Notes under the pieces: generated by a model
The model's database searches: none
What the model saw: the letters and a program-made list of their open reading frames with translations, nothing else
What the model was told of the DNA's origin: nothing
Translations under genes and position numbers: made by a program
In this document: positions 8,443 to 15,637 of the stretch, one piece after another
Layout of the letters: each line of letters opens with the position of its first letter
Numbering within the stretch: the stretch's first letter is position 1
From: Flavobacteriaceae bacterium
Lineage (GTDB): Bacteria; Bacteroidota; Bacteroidia; Flavobacteriales; Flavobacteriaceae
DNA: 32,263 bases
NCBI GenBank assembly: GCA_024742935.1
Contig: JANSXN010000023.1
Span: 1-32,263, forward strand
Direction: 5' to 3'

Positions 8443-8841
8443 ATGAATCGAAAAATTGAAGCAGTTACTGAATTCCATAAGGCTTTTGGACTTGGAATTA
8501 AAAATACCCCAAAAGCAGACCTGGGTGAAGCTAAAAATTTATTGAGGTATAAATTAATGCGAGAGGAAAACGAAGAGTACCTTGAAGCGGCAAACAACAA
8601 TGACCTTGTCGAAATTGCAGATGCACTCGGCGATATGCTTTATATTCTATGCGGTACAATCATAGAACATGGAATGCAAGGGGTTATTGAAGAAGTGTTT
8701 GAAGAAATTCAAAGAAGCAACATGAGCAAACTAGGTTTAGATGGAAAACCCATTTACAGAGAAGATGGTAAGGTTCTTAAAGGACCCAATTACTTCAAAC
8801 CCAATATTGAAAAAATATTAGATAAAGCAATTCAAAAATAA
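8443..8841 (+). CDS. MazG-like / PRA-PH superfamily nucleotide pyrophosphohydrolase
   Basis: The 132-residue cytosolic protein is an all-alpha NTP pyrophosphatase. The metal-binding motif is split as expected: MREENEEYLEA (about 39-49, ExxEE) and VEIADALGDMLYILCG (about 56-71, ExxD). The last third (SNMSKLGLDGKPIYREDGKV) matches the C-terminal loop found in the phosphoribosyl-ATP pyrophosphohydrolase-like members seen in phages and Bacteroidetes. Such enzymes cut NTPs or dNTPs to NMP plus diphosphate, often for house-cleaning. The substrate is not determined by sequence, and the absence of his genes nearby argues against a histidine-pathway HisE. It converges on ilvE. Confidence 0.9.
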   Translation: MNRKIEAVTEFHKAFGLGIKNTPKADLGEAKNLLRYKLMREENEEYLEAANNNDLVEIADALGDMLYILCGTIIEHGMQGVIEEVFEEIQRSNMSKLGLDGKPIYREDGKVLKGPNYFKPNIEKILDKAIQK

Positions 8842-8851
8842 AAAAAAACAG

Positions 8852-8884
8852 CTTTTAACTAAACTTTATACGTCCAGTTAAAAG
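8852..8884 (-). terminator. Probable terminator overlapping the ilvE stop codon
   Basis: CTTTTAACT (8852-8860) and AGTTAAAAG (8876-8884) form a 9-bp stem with a 15-nt loop. Read leftward it is followed by CTG and a run of nine T (plus-strand A's at 8841-8848). The TAG stop of ilvE (8859-8861) lies inside the hairpin. The stem is AT-rich, so the call is moderate. Confidence 0.5.
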
Positions 8885-9926
8885 TGTCTTCTGCTTTGTT
8901 ATGCTGAATGTCAAGCAGACTTTTTTTCATTCGTTTTGCAAAAGAATCTTCAAGTGATGGTAAATCAAAGTAATCTTCTTTAAAACCAAAGCCAGATACC
9001 GGACTAATTACGGCAGCAGTTCCCGCACCAAAAATTTCTTTTAAAGATTTGTTTTTTGCAGCATCAATAAGTTCAGTAACAGTTATTTTTCTAACCTCAA
9101 CAGCGAGACCATCACGTTGAGCTAAGTCAATAATACTTTTTCGCGTTACACCATCAAGAATTCGGTCACTAGTGGGGGCTGTGATTAAAGTGTCATTTAT
9201 TCTGAAAAACACATTCATAGTGCCTGCTTCTTCAAGGTATTGATGCGAGCAATCATCTGTCCAGATGATTTGATCAAAGCCCTTTTCTTTTGCTAGGTTT
9301 GTGGGATAGAATTGTGCGCCATAATTCCCAGCAGCTTTTGCGGCACCCACACCACCATTTGCAGCGCGACTGTAATTTTCTGCAATTAAAACTTTGACAT
9401 CCCCTTTGTAATAGGCATTAACAGGCGATAATAAAATCATAAATTTATAATTGCTTGATGGAGCTGCAGAAACACCTACCTGATTGCCAAAAACAAAAGG
9501 CCGTATGTAAAGCGAATTTCCATAACCTTTTGGGCACCAGTGCTTATCGAGGTTTAATAATGCTTGAAGCCCCTCAAAAAAGACCTCTCGGGGAACTTCG
9601 GGAATTGCCAAACGCACTGAGGATTTATTAAATCTAATAAAATTCTCTTCAGGTCTAAAAAGCCATACGTCATCTTGTTCGTCACGGTATGCTTTCATTC
9701 CTTCAAAAATGGCTTGGCCATAATGAAACACACGAGCTCCCGGCGAAATCGTTATAGTTCCATAAGGTTCAATAACAGGATTTTGCCATTTACCATCCAC
9801 ATAATCACAACTCAACATGTAATCAGTAAAGACATTTCCAAAAGTTAAATTCTCAAAATCAACTTGATTAATTTTTGAACTCTCAATTCGTTTTATTTCT
9901 ATCGGTAGGGTGTTTTGTTGTTGCAT
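8859..9926 (-). CDS. ilvE: Branched-chain amino acid aminotransferase (type II)
   Basis: The 355-residue PLP enzyme transfers the amino group between Leu/Ile/Val and 2-oxoglutarate, the last step of their synthesis and first step of their breakdown. It is a fold-type IV aminotransferase of the eukaryote-like BCAT group: FHYGQAIFEGMKAYR (67-81), the PLP lysine K197 in GGVGAAKAAGNYG, and EEAGTMNVFF (232-241), which contacts the cofactor. DGVTRKSIIDLA and GTAAVISPVSG complete the usual set. The full length is present. A candidate -7 box sits at 9949-9956 and a terminator at its 3' end, so it is probably transcribed alone, divergent from the DUF4920 operon. Breakdown of valine through this enzyme supplies isobutyryl-CoA, the likely substrate of the mutase at 1476. 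Confidence 0.96.
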   Translation of the reverse strand: MQQQNTLPIEIKRIESSKINQVDFENLTFGNVFTDYMLSCDYVDGKWQNPVIEPYGTITISPGARVFHYGQAIFEGMKAYRDEQDDVWLFRPEENFIRFNKSSVRLAIPEVPREVFFEGLQALLNLDKHWCPKGYGNSLYIRPFVFGNQVGVSAAPSSNYKFMILLSPVNAYYKGDVKVLIAENYSRAANGGVGAAKAAGNYGAQFYPTNLAKEKGFDQIIWTDDCSHQYLEEAGTMNVFFRINDTLITAPTSDRILDGVTRKSIIDLAQRDGLAVEVRKITVTELIDAAKNKSLKEIFGAGTAAVISPVSGFGFKEDYFDLPSLEDSFAKRMKKSLLDIQHNKAEDTFNWTYKV

Positions 9927-9948
9927 TTCGGGATTGTTTTTTGCCCAA

Positions 9949-9956
9949 CAAAAGTA
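9949..9956 (-). promoter_or_regulatory. Candidate -7 box (TACTTTTG) for ilvE
   Basis: TACTTTTG on the minus strand matches TAnnTTTG and implies a leader of about 16 nt. The nearest TTG upstream is only 14 nt away, so the -33 part is uncertain. Confidence 0.4.
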
Positions 9957-10047
9957 GTTAAATTTTTAGGCAATAAAAAGGTAAAAATTTCATAAAATTG
10001 CAGTATATTTAAAGTTTAAACCAATAAGAAAAATTAAATTATCAAAA

Positions 10048-10551
10048 ATGAAAAATATTCTTTCTATTTTAATCATATTCTTAGTGATTATTGCTTGTAA
10101 AAACAATTCTGAAAACCAACAAGTGACTGCAGAAGAACTAGCACAAGAGATTTCTTATGAAACATTTGGAGAAGCCATTTCTAAAAATGAAGTTATTTCA
10201 AAAGAAGATATGGTTGAAATTTACAACAATTTAAAACCTGGAGACACTATTGATGTAAAATTTACTTCAACAGTAAATGAGGTTTGTCAAAGTAAAGGTT
10301 GCTGGATGAAAATTGATTTGGGAGAACATGAATCTATGGTTCGTTTTAAAGATTATGGATTTTTTATGCCAAAAAACATAGCAGGTCATGAAGTGATTCT
10401 TGAAGGAAAAGCTTATATTGAAGAAATGAGTGTTGAAGAACAGCGTCATTATGCAGAAGACGCCAAAGCCACTGATGCCGAAATAGCAAAAATCACAACT
10501 CCCAAAAAGACTTTTTCCTTTGAAGCTAAGGGGGTACTTCTTAAAGAATAA
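10048..10551 (+). CDS. DUF4920 domain lipoprotein
   Basis: The 167-residue product has a lipoprotein signal (MKNILSILIIFLVIIAC, Cys 17 lipidated). The DUF4920 domain covers about residues 38-165: YETFGEAISKNEVISKEDM, then VNEVCQSKGCWMKID with a CxxxxC pair (Cys 80 and Cys 85), then FKDYGFFMPKNIAGHEVILE and a C-terminal FEAKGVLLKE. The Cys pair and GCWM motif are invariant in the family and suggest metal or redox binding, but no function is established. The gene is first of a tight operon with the CxxCH lipoprotein (3-nt gap) and mnmD (3-nt gap). Confidence 0.9.
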   Translation: MKNILSILIIFLVIIACKNNSENQQVTAEELAQEISYETFGEAISKNEVISKEDMVEIYNNLKPGDTIDVKFTSTVNEVCQSKGCWMKIDLGEHESMVRFKDYGFFMPKNIAGHEVILEGKAYIEEMSVEEQRHYAEDAKATDAEIAKITTPKKTFSFEAKGVLLKE

Positions 10552-10554
10552 AAA

Positions 10555-10986
10555 ATGCGAATCTTTTTATGTATTGGGATACTCTTTATTTCTTGTAACT
10601 CTGAAAAGCAAAAAATTTCAGAGTCAGAAACTTCAAAAAAGGAATATGATATGTATGTTCCATCAGAGATGGCAACACATATGAATCGAATGTTTGATAT
10701 TCAGGAAAACATCAAAAATCAAATACAGTCTGGCATAATTCCAAATGAATTTCCGGAAGAGATTTTAAAAATCCACACAGCAAAACTGTCTGACTTTAAA
10801 GAACGGAATCAAAATTTTGAAGCATTTTCGCATTTGTTTCTTGAACGATTTGAATTGATTTTTGACACCACATCCTCTGTCCCTTTAAAGCAACGATACA
10901 ACGATGTTGTCAATCTGTGTATCTCCTGCCATCAAACGGAATGTACCGGCCCCATACCACGCATTCAAAAACTCATTATAAAGTAA
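10555..10986 (+). CDS. Small lipoprotein with one c-type heme motif (CISCH)
   Basis: The 143-residue protein begins with a short lipoprotein signal (FISC, Cys 14). The body is mainly helical and ends with a CxxCH motif, LCISCHQTEC (121-130), near the C-terminus. A C-terminal CxxCH after three helices recalls the four-helix cytochrome c-prime/c556 plan, so covalent heme attachment in the periplasm is likely. Met 40, Met 44 and Met 47 near the first helix are possible axial ligands; this is inference. A third cysteine (130) follows at once. It starts 3 nt after the DUF4920 stop and ends 3 nt before mnmD, so the three genes are surely co-transcribed. Confidence 0.82.
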   Translation: MRIFLCIGILFISCNSEKQKISESETSKKEYDMYVPSEMATHMNRMFDIQENIKNQIQSGIIPNEFPEEILKIHTAKLSDFKERNQNFEAFSHLFLERFELIFDTTSSVPLKQRYNDVVNLCISCHQTECTGPIPRIQKLIIK

Positions 10987-10989
10987 TTT

Positions 10990-11649
10990 TTGAAAAGACA
11001 ATTTCTCATAACGGCAGACGGCTCAACTACAATATATCTGCCGGAATGGAATGAAAATTATCATTCTAAACACGGCGCAATTCAAGAAGCGGAGCATGTA
11101 TTTTTGAAAATGGGACTGTCTCTTTTTTATGATTTTAAAGAAGTGACCATCCTGGAAGTAGGATTTGGAACAGGACTCAATGCCTATTTAACCTTGCTTG
11201 ATGCTCAGTCTAAAAATCTAAAAGTAAACTATGTGGGCGCAGAAGCCTATCCGGTTTCTTTTGATGAAATTAGGCACTGCAATTATCCGGAACAACTTAA
11301 TAAAACAAGAGAAGTTTTTGAAAAACTTCATACTTCAGAATGGGAAAAGGACAGCATTATTATTGATACTTTTATCATAAAAAAACGAAAACAATTCTTC
11401 AGTGAAATATCAGATGAAAACAAATTTAATTTAATATACTTTGATGCATTTGGACCTCGGGTACAACCTGAACTTTGGACCGTAGATCAATTTCAAATTC
11501 TATTCAAATCACTTAAGCAAAAGGGTGTTTTAGTAACATATTCGGCTAAAGGAAGTGTGAGACGCGCTTTACAAGAAGTAGGGTTTACCGTTGAGCGATT
11601 GCCCGGCCCACCCGGAAAACGGGAAATGCTCAGGGCAACAAAACTCTAG
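10990..11649 (+). CDS. mnmD: tRNA 5-aminomethyl-2-thiouridine methyltransferase MnmD
   Basis: The 219-residue protein is the stand-alone methyltransferase half of E. coli MnmC (MnmC2). It methylates the aminomethyl group of the wobble uridine (nm5s2U34 to mnm5s2U34) with S-adenosylmethionine. Seen here: TADGSTTIYLPEWNENYHSK (8-27), the SAM motif EVGFGTGLN (56-64), YFDAFGPRVQPELW and the late PGPPGKREMLRA. It starts at TTG 10990: the reading frame from this codon gives MKRQFLITADGS, matching the family N-terminus, and the next in-frame Met (about residue 41) is far inside the domain. No MnmC oxidase half is attached. Confidence 0.94.
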   Translation: MKRQFLITADGSTTIYLPEWNENYHSKHGAIQEAEHVFLKMGLSLFYDFKEVTILEVGFGTGLNAYLTLLDAQSKNLKVNYVGAEAYPVSFDEIRHCNYPEQLNKTREVFEKLHTSEWEKDSIIIDTFIIKKRKQFFSEISDENKFNLIYFDAFGPRVQPELWTVDQFQILFKSLKQKGVLVTYSAKGSVRRALQEVGFTVERLPGPPGKREMLRATKL

Positions 11650-11684
11650 TTTTTTGTATATTCACACAAAATGAATAGTTCAAT

Positions 11685-12590
11685 ATGAAAGCATTGGTAA
11701 TTTCCGGTGGTGGAAGTAAGGGCGCTTATGCAGGAGGAGTCGCTCATCACCTCATAGTCGAGCAAGCCAAACATTACAATCTTTTAATTGGTACTTCTAC
11801 CGGGAGCTTGTTGTTGCCTCATTTGGCACTAGGTAAAGCCGAAAAACTTAAATCTATTTATACCAATGTAAATCCAAAAGATATATTCAACATCAATCCT
11901 TTTATAGTCAAACGAAAGGGAAACAGAGAGTATGTTGCAATTAAACACTGGAATGTATTGTGGCAGTTGATGCGGAACAAACGCACATTTGGCGAAAGCA
12001 AAAACCTGCGCAGGAATATCTCAAGAAACTTTACCCTTGAGGAGTTTAACACCTTGAAAAAATCAAACATTGAAATAGTGGTTACTGTTTCAAATCTTAC
12101 AAAAAATGTGGTTGAATATAAACGACTTAAAGATCATAGCTATGATGATTTCTGTGACTGGATGTGGATTTCGGCAAACTATGTACCCTTTATGTCTTTA
12201 GTAACTAAAAATGGTTGTGAATATGCTGATGGTGGTTTTGGAGCTGTATCACCCATACGTGAAGCCATAAGGAGAGGAGCAAAGGAGGTAGATGCCGTTA
12301 TATTGGAAGCCGAAAACATGGAGCACAACATCGTGCTTGGTAAAAACCCATTTTCATTAATGGTAAATCTTTTTGGATTTGTAATTGATCAAATTGAATA
12401 TCATAACATTGCTGAGGGAAAACTGGCTGCACTTGCAAAAGATGTAGAATTGAATCTTTATTATACACCCACAAAACTAACAGAAAACTCACTGATTTTT
12501 GATAAAACTTTGATGACAAACTGGTGGCAGAGAGGATTTGATGCAGCAGCAAAACGAATTGCATCCAGTAAAGTTGTATTCAATTCTTGA
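11685..12590 (+). CDS. Patatin-like phospholipase family protein
   Basis: The 301-residue protein has the patatin Ser-Asp dyad. The oxyanion loop GGGSKGAYAGG lies at 8-18, the nucleophile elbow GTSTGS at 36-41 (Ser 38), and the catalytic Asp in ADGGFG at 182. No signal peptide is present, so it should act in the cytoplasm or on the inner face of the membrane, cutting acyl chains from lipids. It follows mnmD by 35 nt on the same strand and may be read through from that operon. The substrate is unknown. It converges on the pyrophosphatase gene with an 11-nt gap. Confidence 0.93.
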   Translation: MKALVISGGGSKGAYAGGVAHHLIVEQAKHYNLLIGTSTGSLLLPHLALGKAEKLKSIYTNVNPKDIFNINPFIVKRKGNREYVAIKHWNVLWQLMRNKRTFGESKNLRRNISRNFTLEEFNTLKKSNIEIVVTVSNLTKNVVEYKRLKDHSYDDFCDWMWISANYVPFMSLVTKNGCEYADGGFGAVSPIREAIRRGAKEVDAVILEAENMEHNIVLGKNPFSLMVNLFGFVIDQIEYHNIAEGKLAALAKDVELNLYYTPTKLTENSLIFDKTLMTNWWQRGFDAAAKRIASSKVVFNS

Positions 12591-12601
12591 GTTTTAGTTT
12601 T

Positions 12602-13246
12602 TTAATTAGCTTTTTTTTGGAAACCCTCAATAGCAGTTTGTAATAGAAAAATAGCCGATTCTTTACTTTCAACCGCTAAGATTTCAATATACCCTTCGCC
12701 TTTATAGTTTGAAAGCCAGCTTTTTAATACTTCAATTACACCCGGATATTCTTCAATTAATTGCTCTAAGGATTCTATGTGGCTAAAAGGTGTGCCGGAA
12801 GAAACAGCAATCAACTTATCGTCTTGCTCACCCTTGTCAAGCATTTTAATTACTCCAATTATCTGTGATGGTATTACATTGCCTCGATCTATAGCAGAGC
12901 CCAAAAGAAAAACATCCAATGGATCACCATCACCTCCAAGATCTTTGGGTAGGAGGGTTTGCGGAATAAAACCATAGTTTACTGGATAAGGTAAAAATTT
13001 AATAATTCGTAGGGAATCTTTATTTATTCGTTCCCACTCCAAATGACCTGAGGTTTTATTCACTTCCCACTTTTGATCTGTTCCTGCCGGTATTTCAATT
13101 ACTATGTTTACAAGACTATCCTTTGAAAAAGCTGGAAAATCAATTAAGTAATTGTGAGCATTAATAGAGGTTTCATTGTTTGGAATAGATTCTTTACAAG
13201 AAACCACAATCAATAAGATAAGTAAAACTCCAAAACGAAAAATCAT
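12602..13246 (-). CDS. Family I inorganic pyrophosphatase with lipoprotein signal
   Basis: The 214-residue product matches soluble family I inorganic pyrophosphatases, which split diphosphate to two phosphates using Mg2+. The signature GGDGDPLDVFLL contains the metal ligands D106, D108 and D111, and the preceding YPVNYGFIPQTL is typical. Unusually, it starts with a lipoprotein signal (MIFRFGVLLILLIVVSC, Cys 17), so the enzyme should sit outside the cytoplasm on a membrane surface. That is not where biosynthetic diphosphate is made, so its role may be to use external diphosphate. A separate cytosolic enzyme would be expected elsewhere. It follows the DUF7935-like gene by 16 nt, likely in one operon. 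Confidence 0.92.
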   Translation of the reverse strand: MIFRFGVLLILLIVVSCKESIPNNETSINAHNYLIDFPAFSKDSLVNIVIEIPAGTDQKWEVNKTSGHLEWERINKDSLRIIKFLPYPVNYGFIPQTLLPKDLGGDGDPLDVFLLGSAIDRGNVIPSQIIGVIKMLDKGEQDDKLIAVSSGTPFSHIESLEQLIEEYPGVIEVLKSWLSNYKGEGYIEILAVESKESAIFLLQTAIEGFQKKAN

Positions 13247-13262
13247 ATCTCTATCTTTAAGA

Positions 13263-13787
13263 TTACATCATTTCAGAAACTTCTTGTTTTAAATACAGCA
13301 TAGCTTTTTGAGAAGGGGAGGTTTCATCCATAAAATGCTGAATAATGGTTTCCCTTAATTTATTTGCAGAATCTACTTTTTCATTCATTGCGGCCTTTCT
13401 AATGATTTGAATGGTCGCATTTTTAGCAGCATTAATCATATTCCAGCAATCATTTGTAACATAGATTTGCTGTGCTATATTGTGTTCAAATTCTTGCTCT
13501 ATATTTCTCGTTAGGAGCTTTTCATACTCTTCAACATCTTCAGAAAATGGGGTTATTCTCACCATTAGTTTGTTGGGAGCGATTCGTTCTAAAAATAAAG
13601 TAAAGCGTTCATAAGCTTGTAATCGCAAGGGCAACATGTTTTTTTGTGCATCTTTTTGAAGCACAAAGCGGCGTCTACCTTCTTCATTGGCTGTATGACC
13701 TTTAAAGAAAAAATAAGAAACTAACCCAACTACTATAGCGGGTAATAAATAAGCGAGGTAACTAAGTATTAGAGTGATGTCTTCCAT
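13263..13787 (-). CDS. Conserved single-pass membrane protein (DUF7935-like)
   Basis: The 174-residue protein has one N-terminal membrane helix (about 6-30, ILSYLAYLLPAIVVGLVSYF) and a long, mostly alpha-helical, charged cytoplasmic part, including LPLRLQAYERFTLFLERIAP (52-71) and a C-terminal helix ending LKQEVSEMM. I recognise the layout as a conserved Bacteroidetes family of unknown function; the family number is from memory and less certain than the family itself. It lies just upstream of the pyrophosphatase gene on the same strand and is divergent from the T9SS gene at 13898. Confidence 0.75.
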   Translation of the reverse strand: MEDITLILSYLAYLLPAIVVGLVSYFFFKGHTANEEGRRRFVLQKDAQKNMLPLRLQAYERFTLFLERIAPNKLMVRITPFSEDVEEYEKLLTRNIEQEFEHNIAQQIYVTNDCWNMINAAKNATIQIIRKAAMNEKVDSANKLRETIIQHFMDETSPSQKAMLYLKQEVSEMM

Positions 13788-13806
13788 AGTAAATATTAAA
13801 GATGCT

Positions 13807-13889
13807 AAAATAACCTTTTTAAAATAAAATACAGAACGGGGGTAACAAATTTAAAGGTGATTGGATATAAAGAAAATAACCTTTTAAAA
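13807..13889. repeat. Direct repeat pair in a divergent promoter region
   Basis: AAAATAACCTTTTTAAAA (13807-13824) recurs as AAAATAACCTTTTAAAA (13873-13889), differing by one T, 66 nt apart. The second copy ends 8 nt before the T9SS start codon and the first lies 20 nt before the divergent membrane-protein start. It could be a shared regulator site or a small duplication. Confidence 0.4.
13846..13853 (-). promoter_or_regulatory. Candidate -7 box (TAAATTTG) for the membrane protein / pyrophosphatase operon
   Basis: TAAATTTG on the minus strand fits TAnnTTTG, about 59 nt before ATG 13787. It lies between the two copies of the direct repeat. No clear -33 element. Confidence 0.3.
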
Positions 13890-13897
13890 CATTTATT

Positions 13898-15637
13898 ATG
13901 AAAACAAAATTATTTTTAATTGCAAGTTTATTAATAACAATATCTGCAAGCAGCCAATTACTCCAAAAAAACTTTGGAACACCTCAAAAACATTTTAACA
14001 ACTTAAACATTGCTCCAGTTGATGATGGTTCAAATGACATTATCATTGCAAGCAACTTGTTTCATCCATCAGCACCCATTTCAGAACCTACATTGAAAAG
14101 AGTGGATGAAAACGGTGTATTAATTTGGACTAAAACCTATGAAAACACAACTCTTCAAAATGCTCGATTGTTTGATATTGTGAACTATTTTGATCTGGTT
14201 TTTGTAACGGGCTCTATTGATATTGCTGGAACTAAAAGAACCTTTATTGCAAAAATTGAAGCATTCTCAGGTAATGTACTAGACTCAAAGTTTTATGATA
14301 TGGTATCACCAAATTTCAACTCAAGAGGGCTAAAAATTATTTTTTCTGAAAGTGATGCTAATAATGACGGACTTTCAAACCCGGGACTAGTTGTGACTGG
14401 ATTTTTTGGTACTTGTTATTCAATCAATGTAAGTTGTCCTTTAAATGCCGGCTTTATTTTTCGCACAGATATTAATTTAAATACCTTATGGTCAAAAGAG
14501 CTGGAATCTATCGTTCCAGGTAGTGCTCAGGATTTTGATTTTATAAATGGTATTGTAGAGACAAATGACGGGCTTTTATTAACAGGAAGTGTCACAGGAG
14601 AAAACAGCATTGGACTCTCGCAACAGGGGGTTTTGGCGCATAAAATTGACTTTGAAGGCAACTTTCAATGGGATGCTAGTTATATAAGAGGAAACTCATC
14701 AGACATTAGTGTTGATGCTTATTATGACTTAAGTACAAATGAGATCTTTATGCTTACAAATTATTCTGTGTTACACAATTTTGGAATAACAGTTCTGAAT
14801 AATGCTAACGGAGCGATTATTACTGCTAAGTCCTGGGAGGCCAATGAGGTGAATTTTGAACTTGACTTTTATGGTTTTTCTTTACTTAGATCAGTTTCAA
14901 ACCCAAATAATCTGGTAATCATGGGGTATAGAAGAGACTTTTTTAACGGAACTGGTTTTGATCAGTCAAACCCTTTTATTTATGAATTTGATAAATCAAC
15001 TGGAATTCAATCTGGGGATAGCTATCAATATCTTTTGCCATTTGTAGAACCCATAGGGGATGAATATAATTTCTGGAATGGTCAAATGCCTTTAATGTTT
15101 TATCCAGATATGGCAATGCTAAATGTATTAAACAGTGGTGTCACAAATTATATGGCATTGGGATACCGTCTTGACGCTACCAATTATGGTAATATTGAAT
15201 TGTTTAAAATAGATAATTTGAATAGAAACGTATGTGATAATTTGCCTTTGCAATTTAACTCCAGCACCTTAGGCTCTATTTTACCCATTACAACTGTTTC
15301 TTCCGGAACTATGCCAATTATGGACAATCTTCTAACTTTAAATTTCCAATCTCCAACTATTACACAGGCAAGTTGTGACCCAAGTTTATCTGTTGGGAGC
15401 AATCAAATTTTGGATATAAAATTATATCCAAATCCGGCATCAGACTATATATACTTAACTGGAGATCAGATTGTTTTTGTGCAAGTTGTAGATTCAACAG
15501 GCAGGATTGTTTTACAGTCAAAGCCTCTTGACTCCTCTAACCGATTGTTTGTGGGTGACATTAAAACGGGAATCTATTTTGTTTCTGTTACCGGAATCAA
15601 TAATCAAACTCAAACATTCAAATTATTGAAAAAATAA
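13898..15637 (+). CDS. Large secreted T9SS type A sorting-domain protein
   Basis: The 579-residue protein starts with a signal peptide (1-20, ending SASSQ) and ends with a T9SS tail (about 505-579): LYPNPASDYIYL, then VQVVDSTGRIVLQS, then IKTGIYFVSVTG and FKLLKK. The body has repeating units of about 60-70 residues in which a phrase like NGVLIWTKTY or GNFQWDASYI is followed by beta-strand pairs such as GLLLTGSVTGENS, which suggests a beta-propeller of the PQQ/delta-60 kind. Four cysteines (two in GTCYSINVSC) could form disulfides. No catalytic motif is visible; a surface adhesion or binding role is a guess. A terminator is at 15661-15690, inside the converging gene, whose 3' end overlaps this gene by 28 nt. 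Confidence 0.88.
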   Translation: MKTKLFLIASLLITISASSQLLQKNFGTPQKHFNNLNIAPVDDGSNDIIIASNLFHPSAPISEPTLKRVDENGVLIWTKTYENTTLQNARLFDIVNYFDLVFVTGSIDIAGTKRTFIAKIEAFSGNVLDSKFYDMVSPNFNSRGLKIIFSESDANNDGLSNPGLVVTGFFGTCYSINVSCPLNAGFIFRTDINLNTLWSKELESIVPGSAQDFDFINGIVETNDGLLLTGSVTGENSIGLSQQGVLAHKIDFEGNFQWDASYIRGNSSDISVDAYYDLSTNEIFMLTNYSVLHNFGITVLNNANGAIITAKSWEANEVNFELDFYGFSLLRSVSNPNNLVIMGYRRDFFNGTGFDQSNPFIYEFDKSTGIQSGDSYQYLLPFVEPIGDEYNFWNGQMPLMFYPDMAMLNVLNSGVTNYMALGYRLDATNYGNIELFKIDNLNRNVCDNLPLQFNSSTLGSILPITTVSSGTMPIMDNLLTLNFQSPTITQASCDPSLSVGSNQILDIKLYPNPASDYIYLTGDQIVFVQVVDSTGRIVLQSKPLDSSNRLFVGDIKTGIYFVSVTGINNQTQTFKLLKK

